Source of the DNA: Conchiformibius sp.
GTDB lineage: Bacteria; Pseudomonadota; Gammaproteobacteria; Burkholderiales; Neisseriaceae
DNA length: 64,000 nucleotides
Reading direction: 5' to 3'
Assembly: GCA_029984035.1 (NCBI GenBank)
Contig: JASBYJ010000006.1
Location: 1-64,000, forward strand
Of the stretch, positions 17,901 to 26,698 are shown piece after piece. Made by a program: the position numbers and the translations under genes. A model generated the notes under the pieces. It was not told the origin of the DNA. It saw only the letters and a program-made list of their open reading frames with translations, and did no database searches. Position 1 is the stretch's first letter, and each line of letters begins with the position of its first letter.

Positions 17901-20900
17901 ATGGTGGCGCAGGACATGACACGATTTACGGTGATTTAGCTACCGAAGGGGATCTTTTTCACGAGGATAGGGAGGAAATGCTAGGGAATGATACTCTAAA
18001 TGGTGGTGATGGTAACGACGAAATTTGGGGAGGAAAAGGCGATGACATTATTGATGGAGAGGATGGTAATGACCAACTTTCCGGAGAAGACGGTAATGAT
18101 ATCATCAACGGAGGTAATGGCAATGATAAACTCTTTGGAGGGAAGGGAGATGACATTATTAATGGGGGTGATGGTGATGACATTATTAGCGGTCAGGAAG
18201 GTAGCGATAAGCTCTATGGGGAGGCTGGAAACGATAATTTGTGGGGTTTTGAAGGTGATGATTTTCTATATGGAGGAGATGGTGATGATTTTATTGCCGG
18301 TGATGATGGGAGCTTGAATGAACCGGGTAAATTGATCGGTAATGATTATTTACACGGTGGCGACGGTTCCGACAGTATGTATGGTGGTAAAGGTAATGAT
18401 TTTTTATATGGTGATAACGGCAATGATTTCTTGTATGGTGGCGAAGGCGATGATTATCTTTACGGTGGGAACGGAGATGATTATCTAGGTGGAGAGAAAG
18501 GCACTAACTATTTGACTGGTGGTGCAGGAAAAGACTTTTTCCGTATGAATTTAGACCAGGCAGGGATAGACATTGTTACTGATTTTGGAGACGGCGATGC
18601 GCTGGTAACATACCAAGGAGAAACTGGATTCATGTTTATCAGATTCGGCATGGATTTAATTGCTATTCCCCGGCGTTTTATTCCTGAAGGTATTACTCCT
18701 GTTTCAGAAGGTTTATTTGAATTTGTCAGCACTTCTCCTGTCAAGACTATTGTGCAGAACTTCTTTAGCATCCCTGCAACTTCCTCTGCACTGGTTTATG
18801 GCCATACTGTTTCTGAAATATTAGATTTATTAAAACTGACTAGTAGTGATGACAGTATAAATGATGATAGGGATGAGAGTATTGATCATTATAGTTATAA
18901 TGAAAACTATTCTTTTGAAAGTAATTATATTATCCAGAAAGGTAAAATCCAATACAAAGGTAATCAATATGACTTAGATGAGAACGGAGGAACTATTAAT
19001 TTAGCTCCTATATTGGCAGAAAATTTACCTGCTTGGGAGTTGGAAAGCAGTAAGGTAGCATCCACTACAATTTCGTCTACATTGTTTATCAGTAAATTGG
19101 ATACTTCGTTACGCTATGAATTTTATATGGCGGATTTTTCTCCTTTGCCGTCTTGGCTATCTTTTAATCCGGAAACTCTTAAATTTACGGCAAAGCCTGA
19201 TGATGTTGCAGCCGGTATTTATGATATTGTTATTCGTGCTATTGATAAAAACGGCCTCAGTACTTTTACTCATTGGTGTATTAATGTGTTTGCTCACAAT
19301 GAATATGGTGAAAAAACTTTACCTCAAAGAGGAACAATTGAAGATGATGTGATGAGTGGGACTTCAGAAAATGATTTTCTGAGTGGACTGGATGGTAATG
19401 ATACCCTTTATGGAGGAAACGGTAATGATACTTTGATCGGCGGAAGTGGTAACGATACTTTGCAGGGAGGCAGGGGATCGGATACTTACATATTTGATAA
19501 GAAATTTGGGCAAGATGTAATTAATAATTTCGATTCTTCAAAAGATAGAAATGATATTATCCGGTTTAATAAACATATAAAAAATGATTTTTATTTTATC
19601 CGTTCCCGTAATGATGATTTGATTATTCGGAGTAAAAAAGGTAATAATCAGATTATTGTTAATAACCATTTTTATAACTATCCAAATTTAGCTTATCAGA
19701 TCAACGAGATTATTTTTGCAGATGGCAGTAAGCTTAATGAACAAGCTATTCTTCATACGGCTACAGACGCTTCCGAAGGCAATGATCTTATCTATGCATA
19801 TCATAATAATGAAACTTTGAATGGATTATCTGGTGATGATGAACTTCATGGTAATCATACTGATAATATTTTAATAGGAGGACTGGGTAATGATATGCTG
19901 GAAGGGGGTGGCGGCTCGGATACTTATATCTTTGGAAAAGATTTTGGATTCGACCGTATTAATAACTACGATATATCAAGGGAAAGGAAAGATATTATTC
20001 AATTTACATTTCATACTCAAAAAGATTTCCGGTTTAAACGTTCAGGTGTCGATTTAATTATTGATGATAAAAGTGGATTTAATTCGTTAACAATTGGAAA
20101 TTATTTTACCTTGGATTCTCGTAGTGATTACCAAGTTGATGAAATAGTTTTTTCCGATGGTGGTAAATTATCTATTGAAGAAATAAAGTCTTTGGTACAA
20201 AAAGGCACTGCTTATTCTGATGAATTATATGCTTATTCTTCGGGAAGCAAACTTTATGGTTTGAAAGGCTATGATAGACTTTATGGGGCGGAGGGAAATG
20301 ATTTTCTAGACGGAGGTAGAGGTATGGATGAGCTACAAGGAGGAGATGGTGATGATGTCTTGGTAGGAGGTGAAGGGAACGATACTTTGGATGGTGGCAC
20401 TGGAACAGATACCTATATTTTTGCTAAAGGTTGGGGCAAAGATAGTATTATAGAAAATGTATCCGCCGGTGAAACTAATACTATTATTTTCCAAGATGCT
20501 GTATTGGATAACTTGATTTTTGAGCTTGATATGTCCGGCTCATTGTATATCTCTACCAAAGACGGTAACGATCGTGTGCAAATTTGGAATTATTTCTCCG
20601 ATAATCCTTATCATGATAATTATCAAATTTTTTTGGCAGATAATACCCTACTAGACAGGCAACAAGTGGAAAACTTTTTACATAAAGCCTCTCAATGGGA
20701 TGACAAACTCTATGCTTCTGTATCAGGTAGTAGATTGGACGGATTGGAAGGTGACGATAGGTTATATGGAAACAGTGGTAATGATATTTTGATAGGCGGA
20801 AGCGGAAATGATATTTTCCAAGATAGTGCGGGAGGAGATGACACTTATATTTTTTCACGGGGGTTTGGTCAAGATGAAATATATGACTATAACTATCGAA

Positions 20901-22741
20901 CTGATGAAAACCAAAAAGATATTATTCAGTTTACTGATCATATATCTGATGATTTCCGCTTTATCCGTCTTGAAGATGATTTGATTATCAGAGCAAAAGA
21001 AGGTTGTGACCGAGTGAAAATTGAAAAATTCTTTTTTAAAGATGAATGGGGAAATCATCAAATTGAAGAGATCTTTTTTGCAGATGGGACAAAATGGAAA
21101 ATCAAGGAAATTATGGATCGCGTGGAAGCTGATTCAACGGTTTATAGTAATGATGTATATGATTATATCGCCGATACGGTTGATAAATCTAAAATGATAG
21201 GTACTTTGGGAGATGAAACACTCTATGCATCTGAGCAAGGTAGTGTTTTAAATGGCTGGATTGGTGATGACCGACTATATGGGGAGATGGGCGATGATAT
21301 TTTGCTAGGCGGCGAAGGTGATGACGAATTACTCGGATATGGAGGTGATGATGTATTGATAGGAGGGACGGGTAAGGATTATTTATCGGGTGGAACAGGT
21401 TCTAATACTTATATTTTTAGTAAAGGTTTTGGGCAGGACACTATTACAGATTTAGGTAGCAATCCAAAAATAATTTTTACTGATAGTGCCAAGGACGAGG
21501 CTTCTTTTAGCAATCTGGGTGATGCATTGATTATTCATTTTCATATTACGCAGGATTGTGTATTAATCAGCGGTTATTTTTCAGAGAATATGCCGGATGC
21601 CAAGATTATTTTTGCTGATGGTATTGAATTAGACACCAATGATGCAAAAGCTTTGCTCAAGAAAGCTTCTGACGAAGATGATTCCTTAAGCTTTGACAAT
21701 ATTGGTAATACTTTGGATGGACTGGCAGGGGATGACCAATTGTTGGGAGGCAGCGGCAATGACATCTTAATTGGTGGTACTGGTTATGATCGGTTATTAG
21801 GCGGAGAGGGATCAGATACTTATATTTTCTCTAAAGGATTCCAACAAGATGACATTATTGATTTTGGAATTCGTCATGAAGCAAACCAGCAGGATGGAAG
21901 TGCTACTCTAGAAGAAAAAGATATCATCTTATTCACAGATTATAGACAAGATGATTTTTGGTTTATCCGTATTCAGGATAATTTGGTTATTAAAGCTAAA
22001 GAAGGAAATGATAGAATCACTATAGAAGATTACTTTTTGGAAGATTGGCAGTATGACCGTGATATTGAAGAAATTGTTTTTGCTGACGGAGTAAGATTGG
22101 ATAGTGAAGCTATACATATATTGGCTGAGCGTGATACCTCATTGAATACATCGTATGATTATCAACAGGATACTCAGCAATTAACAAAAGTTTTCGGATC
22201 CGCATTTAATGATGATGTTTTTGCAGGTAAACAAGGTAATATATTGTTGGGGTTGGACGGTAATGACAGCATTATAGGGAATGTCGGCAATGATATTTTA
22301 ATTGGTGGTAATGGCAATGACTACCTATGCGGGGAAGGAGGAGCCGATACTTACATATTTGCTCGAGGTCATGGCAATGATGTGATACTGGAAAATCACA
22401 GGTACTCTGAAAAAGGCATAGATACTTTAATGATGCAAGGAGTCAGACTTGCAGATACTCAGTTATCCAGAATTGAGGATGACTTGCTACTGACAGGTTA
22501 TTCTGATGGCGATAGTGTGCTTATTGAACAGTTTTTTGATTCCGATGGTGACTATCAAGTTGAAAATTTGGTATTTGATGACCATACATTGAGTAGTACA
22601 GACATTATTAGGTTGTCTCAAGGAGTAAATGGTCTGATTGATGTTATGGCTGCCTTTAGTATTGGAAGCAGTGGAGAGGAATCAACTGCATCGTCATATA
22701 CACCTTTCTTACCTGCACTCACTATATCGGCTTTCGAGTAA
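14969..22741 (+). CDS. Giant RTX protein with N-terminal lipase domain
   Basis: About 2590 aa. The ATG at 14969 is preferred because AGGAG lies 7 nt upstream; ATG at 14966 and TTG at 14963 are also in frame. Residues about 1-400 form an alpha/beta-hydrolase (lipase class 3-like) domain with the nucleophile motif GHSLGG (Ser222) after a FSGTLF…YVLAMRGTKGLADIR segment. RTX nonapeptides (GGxGxDxLx) start near residue 550 and form a dense block at about 750-1180. An Ig/cadherin-like segment follows at about 1347-1441 (PLPSWLSFNPETLKFTAKP). Seven modules come next (about 1457-2551), each made of RTX repeats, a DTYIF motif and a domain with spaced DDLII…YF…FADG. The C-terminus (about 40 residues, ending SAFE) has no cleavage site and should carry the type I signal. 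It would be secreted and calcium-folded. Base composition is AT-rich and no DUS is seen inside. Confidence 0.92.
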   Translation: MKTNQYLSDYVYLAEASYADFSEIKAQDNIDNSDSLDSLGEQLKESQENGGLEAPESFATLIANHYEVIAHYKDRTSKNESGFSGTLFKGKEGTANAGKYVLAMRGTKGLADIRADIGDIVHDGLAHRQIVDMYNFGQQIKAGKGAKYKAAKIIDVPEILSQSLLETFKDNPNDSGWIGKGYFVDSGIIKKIVFDDSDKVYNDERAWGLGISPDKLVVTGHSLGGHLAAAFSRLFPEMVDHAYMVNGAGFSAKANPIGYLFTNATINIFQVFSALDGLNDFDKNKITNIIGDKAFDVVANDWKVGLRQPGQKADLFIESFDSDSTFGHGAAQMSDSMMVASLFFAMDSSLNAQDIQVALNFLNPIFQAAHTDDKQALERILYSLGKLFLRENVSHPAKDRNEFYLQAMDLKAAIVDGADSDQESDGNDTKYRILSLVDNQAWITSAYQENADDSIAIRYALKNLNPFAVVGADYQSHNTNGELDLYSPDNPNGMTEIYIQQRSAMLQTLLKVGQTLIHYYEDKDQNIIAGQKMPFESNMEYYESPQNLFGSDGEDAFVTGGGNDYLFGGAGNDTLNGGRGNDYMEGGTDEDAYYIQGNDIVFDNDMKGKILFVNKGFLGGSTIIEASTFATKIPDMVWESKNQDHRLIASRVGNGLDLMIHYNTSSDSVIIKDFFKLAQVTANGGLSGLGISLDNVEQPAEEPIEYKLYLGDQHAPISSEGNDDRLYDWSVTHWDHKTGELKGGISQPGFADVIKGSDTKDKIKGLAGNDALDGLDGDDWLDGGDGDDLIMGGYGSDKIFGGNGNDIIASDGALRIDQRYSEKDYWDSKGRAYWVKGPQWGAIIWGAAKEEATSYAGVDSVGIKSVVVFFPQEAVSNIKDKSRYIVNPKGDDIDAGEGHNIVHASHGDDVIKSGGGNDHIIGYGGDDTIISGAGNDYIEADGKDYLGVRIEECYGNDVVFGGDGNDTILAGGGDDVVYGGAGHDTIYGDLATEGDLFHEDREEMLGNDTLNGGDGNDEIWGGKGDDIIDGEDGNDQLSGEDGNDIINGGNGNDKLFGGKGDDIINGGDGDDIISGQEGSDKLYGEAGNDNLWGFEGDDFLYGGDGDDFIAGDDGSLNEPGKLIGNDYLHGGDGSDSMYGGKGNDFLYGDNGNDFLYGGEGDDYLYGGNGDDYLGGEKGTNYLTGGAGKDFFRMNLDQAGIDIVTDFGDGDALVTYQGETGFMFIRFGMDLIAIPRRFIPEGITPVSEGLFEFVSTSPVKTIVQNFFSIPATSSALVYGHTVSEILDLLKLTSSDDSINDDRDESIDHYSYNENYSFESNYIIQKGKIQYKGNQYDLDENGGTINLAPILAENLPAWELESSKVASTTISSTLFISKLDTSLRYEFYMADFSPLPSWLSFNPETLKFTAKPDDVAAGIYDIVIRAIDKNGLSTFTHWCINVFAHNEYGEKTLPQRGTIEDDVMSGTSENDFLSGLDGNDTLYGGNGNDTLIGGSGNDTLQGGRGSDTYIFDKKFGQDVINNFDSSKDRNDIIRFNKHIKNDFYFIRSRNDDLIIRSKKGNNQIIVNNHFYNYPNLAYQINEIIFADGSKLNEQAILHTATDASEGNDLIYAYHNNETLNGLSGDDELHGNHTDNILIGGLGNDMLEGGGGSDTYIFGKDFGFDRINNYDISRERKDIIQFTFHTQKDFRFKRSGVDLIIDDKSGFNSLTIGNYFTLDSRSDYQVDEIVFSDGGKLSIEEIKSLVQKGTAYSDELYAYSSGSKLYGLKGYDRLYGAEGNDFLDGGRGMDELQGGDGDDVLVGGEGNDTLDGGTGTDTYIFAKGWGKDSIIENVSAGETNTIIFQDAVLDNLIFELDMSGSLYISTKDGNDRVQIWNYFSDNPYHDNYQIFLADNTLLDRQQVENFLHKASQWDDKLYASVSGSRLDGLEGDDRLYGNSGNDILIGGSGNDIFQDSAGGDDTYIFSRGFGQDEIYDYNYRTDENQKDIIQFTDHISDDFRFIRLEDDLIIRAKEGCDRVKIEKFFFKDEWGNHQIEEIFFADGTKWKIKEIMDRVEADSTVYSNDVYDYIADTVDKSKMIGTLGDETLYASEQGSVLNGWIGDDRLYGEMGDDILLGGEGDDELLGYGGDDVLIGGTGKDYLSGGTGSNTYIFSKGFGQDTITDLGSNPKIIFTDSAKDEASFSNLGDALIIHFHITQDCVLISGYFSENMPDAKIIFADGIELDTNDAKALLKKASDEDDSLSFDNIGNTLDGLAGDDQLLGGSGNDILIGGTGYDRLLGGEGSDTYIFSKGFQQDDIIDFGIRHEANQQDGSATLEEKDIILFTDYRQDDFWFIRIQDNLVIKAKEGNDRITIEDYFLEDWQYDRDIEEIVFADGVRLDSEAIHILAERDTSLNTSYDYQQDTQQLTKVFGSAFNDDVFAGKQGNILLGLDGNDSIIGNVGNDILIGGNGNDYLCGEGGADTYIFARGHGNDVILENHRYSEKGIDTLMMQGVRLADTQLSRIEDDLLLTGYSDGDSVLIEQFFDSDGDYQVENLVFDDHTLSSTDIIRLSQGVNGLIDVMAAFSIGSSGEESTASSYTPFLPALTISAFE

Positions 22742-23010
22742 ATATTAAGTGGTACAGTATAGGTTACCTGATATATTGGAGGCTCCAGTTTGGGTTGATA
22801 TATAAGTCAAGATATAGTAATTCCCCTAAACGTTAATTATGATTAATAAGTATTTTGGCATACGAATAAACTATTTATCTTCAGATGAATGGCTTTCCCT
22901 GTATTTAGTTGTGAAACGTATGGTGTGGTTTCTTTCTTAAGTATTTCTATAAACTTTTCTGATATCTATATTGGTTTATGTACTGTTTGAGAGAGAATTG
23001 TCCGAACAAA
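22742..23010. other. AT-rich gap after the RTX gene
   Basis: No gene, DUS or clear terminator is seen in these about 270 bp. The AT-rich composition continues from the island until the smc terminator. Confidence 0.5.
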
Positions 23011-23062
23011 ATGGCAGAGGCTGCCTGAAATCGTGCTAACCGTTTCAGGCAGCCTCTGCCAT
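23011..23062 (-). terminator. smc terminator with one arm inside the coding sequence
   Basis: The 20-bp arms at 23011-23030 and 23043-23062 are perfect reverse complements, each containing the DUS, with a 12-nt loop. On the minus strand the second arm is followed by a T-rich stretch (ATTTTGTTC). The first arm read on the minus strand encodes the last smc codons and its stop. Confidence 0.8.
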
Positions 23063-26000
23063 TTCCAGGGCTTGTTTGATGTCTACTGCAACTATGCGTG
23101 ATACGCCTTTTTCCTGCATGGTAACGCCGATAAGCTGTTCGGCCATTTCCATGGTGAGACGGTTATGGGAAATGTAGAGAAACTGGGTGTTTTCAGACAT
23201 TTTTTTGACCAGATTGCAAAAACGGGCGGTGTTGGCATCGTCCAGCGGGGCATCAACTTCATCCAGCAGGCAGAAGGGGGCGGGATTGAGGCTGAAGAGG
23301 GCAAAGACCAAACTCATCGCTGTGAGGGCTTTTTCACCGCCCGAGAGCAGGTGGATGGTGCTGTTTTTCTTGCCGGGCGGGCGTGCCATGATGCTGACGC
23401 CTGCGTTCAGCCAGTCGTCTCCTGTGGTATGAAGTTGTGCTTCGCCGCCGCCGAACAGGGTGGGGAAAAAAGTTTGTACTTTTTCGTTGACGGCATCGAA
23501 GGTGTTTTTAAAGCGGATTTTGGTTTCCTCGTCAATTTGTCCGATGGCTTGTTCCAATAAGGTGATGGCGTTTTGGATGTCGTCGCTTTGGCTGCGGTAG
23601 TAGCGGTCGCGTTCGGCAGCTTCGTTGAGTTCGTCCAGTGCGGCGAGATTGACTGCGCCCAAGCTTTGGATGTGTTGTTCGGTACGCCGGATTTCGCTTT
23701 GCAGGTAGTTCAGGCTGCCTGAATGCTGTGATTGTTGTGCAAGTGCTTCGATATCGCTGCCGTTTTCTTGGAGTTTGTCGTGGTGTTGTTTGGCGGTAAG
23801 CAGGGCTTGTTGGCGGGCAAGTAGGGCTGCCTGAACGGCATCTTGCAGATGTGGGCGGGCGGCGTTGAGTTGTTGCAGTTGTCCGTGTTGTTGGGCGGTT
23901 TGGTCTTGGATGTGGCGCAGGTGCGTTTGGGCTGCCTGAATGTTTTCTTGCAGGGCTTGGCTTTGTTCTGTGAGTTCTTCAAGTTGCCGGTATTGGATAT
24001 GTTCTTCTTCTGTATCGGTTTCTTCCAATTCCAGGCTGTTTTGCCTTTCTTGCCAGTCTTGTTTTTGTTCTTCGAGACGTTGGTGTTGCTGTTGCAGGTT
24101 TTCGGTTTGTTGGCGGGTTTTGTGCAGGTTGAGTTCGGCAGCGTTTTGGCGGCGGCTGACATCTAATAATGACAGCCTGGCCTGTTTGACGGCATGTTGT
24201 TGCGCCGATAGGTTTTCGGTGAGCTGCAGGTAGTGTTGTTGCGCGGTGTGCAGGGTGTTTTGCAGTTCTTGGGTGTCGGTGGTGTCGGATGTGTATTGCA
24301 GGGCGTGTTGTTCGGCGGCGATGTGCGCGAGTTCTTCTTGAATACGGGTGTGACGCAGTTGGTTTTGTTCTGCTTCGATGCGGAGATGGTTGAGACGGTT
24401 TTGTGCCTGTTGTGCTTCGGCGGAGAGGCGGCGGTTTTGTGCCGATAGGTTTTGGTGTCGTATTTGGTGCTGTGTGGTGATTTGGTTGTGTCGTTGCAGT
24501 TCGGTTTCTGCGGCGTGCAGTTTGGGGGTGCTTCGGGCAAGTTCTTGGGTGAGACGGTCGTATTCGGTTTGTTGTTGCAGGAGCTGTCCGTTTCGGTCGC
24601 CGTTTAAGGTGACGCTGTAGCGGTCGATGAGGTGTCCTTCAGGGGTAAGCCATTGTTGGTTGGCTGTGAGAGTGTCTTGTTTGGATAGGGCATAGTGTAA
24701 ATCGGGAGCGCACAGTATGCCGTCCAGCCAGTGTTGAAGGGCTGTCTGAAATTCCGGTTCGGCATGTATTTGGTGTATGAGGGCTTGTACGGGTTGCTGT
24801 TTGTGCTTCGGGCTGCCTGAAACGTTTATCCATGCTGCGGAACGTGTGGGCAGACGGTCGGTGTCGCTGCCTGTTTGGGGCAGGGAGCGTGCGTGCAGGC
24901 GTTCTGACAGCACGGCGGCTAGAGCGTGTTGCCATTCTTGTGGAACGCGGATGTGTTGCCACAGGGATTTGCTGTCGGCAAAAGGGGTGTCGGACCAATT
25001 GTCTTGGTTGCGGCTTTGCAGCAGGTGCGAAAGTGCTTGTTGGTGTGCTTCGTTGCGCAGGTGTTGTTCGCGCAGGGTTTGATAGGTTGTTTGTGCGGTT
25101 TGCTGCCGCTGCTTGAGTTCGGCCAGTTGTTGCTCGCTGTCGTGCAGTGCGGCTTCGCTGTGTCGGTATTGTTCTTGCAATTCGGCGGCAGCTTGTTCGG
25201 CTGCCTGAATGTTTTGTTTGTCGGGCAGCGCTAGGGATGCGGCTTCTTCTTGCAGGCGTGTTTGTCGTTGCAATAAGGCGTTCAGGCTGCTTGTTCGATG
25301 GTTGTTGTGTTGTTCGGATATGGCCAGTTCGCGTTGGATGCGGTTGAGTTCTTCTTGTTGTGCTTGACAGGCTTGTTGTGCTTGGCTTTCTTGTTGTTCG
25401 AGTTCGGGCAGTTGTTGTTCTTGTTCGGCCGCTTCTAAGGCGAGTTCTTCAAGAATCAGGGCGTGTTCGCCGAGTGTGTCTTGTAAAAGCCCGGTTTCTT
25501 CGGCTATACGGGTTTGTTCTGCTGCGATTTTTTGCAGTTGTTGTTGGGCGGTGCTGCGTTCGCGTTCGATACGTTGGCGGCGGTTTTGTCCTGCGCGGAT
25601 TTGTTCTTCCAGTCTGGCGCTGTGTTCGCGTAACAGCGCGGCTTGGCGGTTGAGGTCGTGCAGATATTGTTGTTGGTCTTGTTCTTGTTGGCGCAGGGTT
25701 TGCAGGGTTTGGTCAAGCAGGTCGGTTTGTTCTTGTTGTTGTAGGGCTTTTTGTTCGGCTTCTTGGTGGCGTTGCGCGGCGGTGTCGGCATCGTTCAGCG
25801 CTTGTTGCCATTGGATATAGTCGCTGAGGTTGCGTAGTTGTGCGGCGGTGTCGTTCAGGCTGCGGTAGCGTTCGGCAGTGGCGGCCTGTTTGTGGAGTTT
25901 GTCGATTTGACGGCTGAGTTCGCTTTGCAGGTCGGCAAGGCGTTGGAGATGTTCGCGGCTGTCTTTGAGACGTGCTTCGGTTTCGCGGCGGCGTTCTTTG

Positions 26001-26518
26001 TATTTGGATACGCCGGCGGCTTCTTCGATATAGGAGCGCAGTTCTTCGGGACGTGCTTCGATAATGCGCGAAATCATGCCTTGTTCGATAACGGCATAGC
26101 CGCGTGTGCCTACGCCTGTGCCGAGAAAAAGATCGGTGATGTCGCGGCGGCGTACGGTTTGTCCGTTGATGAAATAGGATGAGTCGCCTTGTCGGGTGAG
26201 TTGCCGTTTGACGGAGATTTCGCTGTAGCGTCCCCATTCGCCTTGCAGGCTGCCGCTACTGTTGTCGAAAACGAGTTCTACGGAAGCACGCGGCGCGGGA
26301 CGGCGGGTGGCGGCGCCGTTGAAAATGACGTCTTGCATGTTTTCGCCGCGCAGCTGTTTGGCTGACGATTCGCCCAATACCCAACGCACGGCATCGATGA
26401 CGTTGGATTTGCCGCAGCCGTTCGGTCCGATAACGGCAACGAGTTGGCCGGGAACGTGGATGGTGGTCGGGTCGGTGAAAGATTTGAATCCTGCCAGTTT
26501 GATATGGGTGAGACGCAT
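23045..26518 (-). CDS. smc: Chromosome partition protein Smc
   Basis: 1157 aa, normal for bacterial SMC. The start at 26518 gives MRLTHIKLAGFKSFTDPT, the conserved N-terminus; an in-frame extension to 26602 would add 28 unrelated residues containing DUS-derived codons. Walker A is GPNGCGKS (31-38), and the Q-loop region contains NVIDAVRWVLGESSAKQLRG. Two long Gln/Glu-rich coiled coils flank a hinge (about 500-650). The C-terminal head has signature LLSGGEKALTAMSLVFALF and Walker B FCLLDEVDAPLDDAN. It is the ATPase core of condensin and organises and segregates the chromosome with ScpA/ScpB, which are not in this window. The last codons GAG GCT GCC TGA are themselves a DUS. Confidence 0.97.
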   Translation of the reverse strand: MRLTHIKLAGFKSFTDPTTIHVPGQLVAVIGPNGCGKSNVIDAVRWVLGESSAKQLRGENMQDVIFNGAATRRPAPRASVELVFDNSSGSLQGEWGRYSEISVKRQLTRQGDSSYFINGQTVRRRDITDLFLGTGVGTRGYAVIEQGMISRIIEARPEELRSYIEEAAGVSKYKERRRETEARLKDSREHLQRLADLQSELSRQIDKLHKQAATAERYRSLNDTAAQLRNLSDYIQWQQALNDADTAAQRHQEAEQKALQQQEQTDLLDQTLQTLRQQEQDQQQYLHDLNRQAALLREHSARLEEQIRAGQNRRQRIERERSTAQQQLQKIAAEQTRIAEETGLLQDTLGEHALILEELALEAAEQEQQLPELEQQESQAQQACQAQQEELNRIQRELAISEQHNNHRTSSLNALLQRQTRLQEEAASLALPDKQNIQAAEQAAAELQEQYRHSEAALHDSEQQLAELKQRQQTAQTTYQTLREQHLRNEAHQQALSHLLQSRNQDNWSDTPFADSKSLWQHIRVPQEWQHALAAVLSERLHARSLPQTGSDTDRLPTRSAAWINVSGSPKHKQQPVQALIHQIHAEPEFQTALQHWLDGILCAPDLHYALSKQDTLTANQQWLTPEGHLIDRYSVTLNGDRNGQLLQQQTEYDRLTQELARSTPKLHAAETELQRHNQITTQHQIRHQNLSAQNRRLSAEAQQAQNRLNHLRIEAEQNQLRHTRIQEELAHIAAEQHALQYTSDTTDTQELQNTLHTAQQHYLQLTENLSAQQHAVKQARLSLLDVSRRQNAAELNLHKTRQQTENLQQQHQRLEEQKQDWQERQNSLELEETDTEEEHIQYRQLEELTEQSQALQENIQAAQTHLRHIQDQTAQQHGQLQQLNAARPHLQDAVQAALLARQQALLTAKQHHDKLQENGSDIEALAQQSQHSGSLNYLQSEIRRTEQHIQSLGAVNLAALDELNEAAERDRYYRSQSDDIQNAITLLEQAIGQIDEETKIRFKNTFDAVNEKVQTFFPTLFGGGEAQLHTTGDDWLNAGVSIMARPPGKKNSTIHLLSGGEKALTAMSLVFALFSLNPAPFCLLDEVDAPLDDANTARFCNLVKKMSENTQFLYISHNRLTMEMAEQLIGVTMQEKGVSRIVAVDIKQALEMAEAA

Positions 26519-26642
26519 ATTCAGGCTGCCTGAAAACGGTTTGCGAAAACGGGCAATTATAACAGCTTTGGCTTTCAGGCAGCCTGAAAGGAAATATGGC
26601 AATCTGTGAAGTAGTAAAAATTACTTTAGATAAATTCGAAGC

Positions 26643-26669
26643 TTGATGCGCCTATGCAGATGCTATAAT
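26643..26669 (+). promoter_or_regulatory. Promoter of the DUF1841-holB-pilZ genes
   Basis: TTGATG (26643-26648), a 15-bp spacer and TGCTATAAT (26661-26669), an extended -10. It lies 29 bp before the start codon at 26699. Confidence 0.6.
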
Positions 26670-26698
26670 CTTCCCTGTTTAATACTGCTGGCTTTTCT

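Noticed and set aside
16620..22330. Short regularly spaced repeats that could suggest a CRISPR-like array
   Set aside because: They are degenerate in-frame GGxGxD codons of the RTX repeats inside one long gene, with no constant repeat and unique spacers.
23710..26237. Several long open frames on both strands inside smc
   Set aside because: They are shadows of the Gln/Glu-rich coiled-coil codons, giving Asn/Thr/His-rich or Cys/Trp/Arg-rich translations with no family features.
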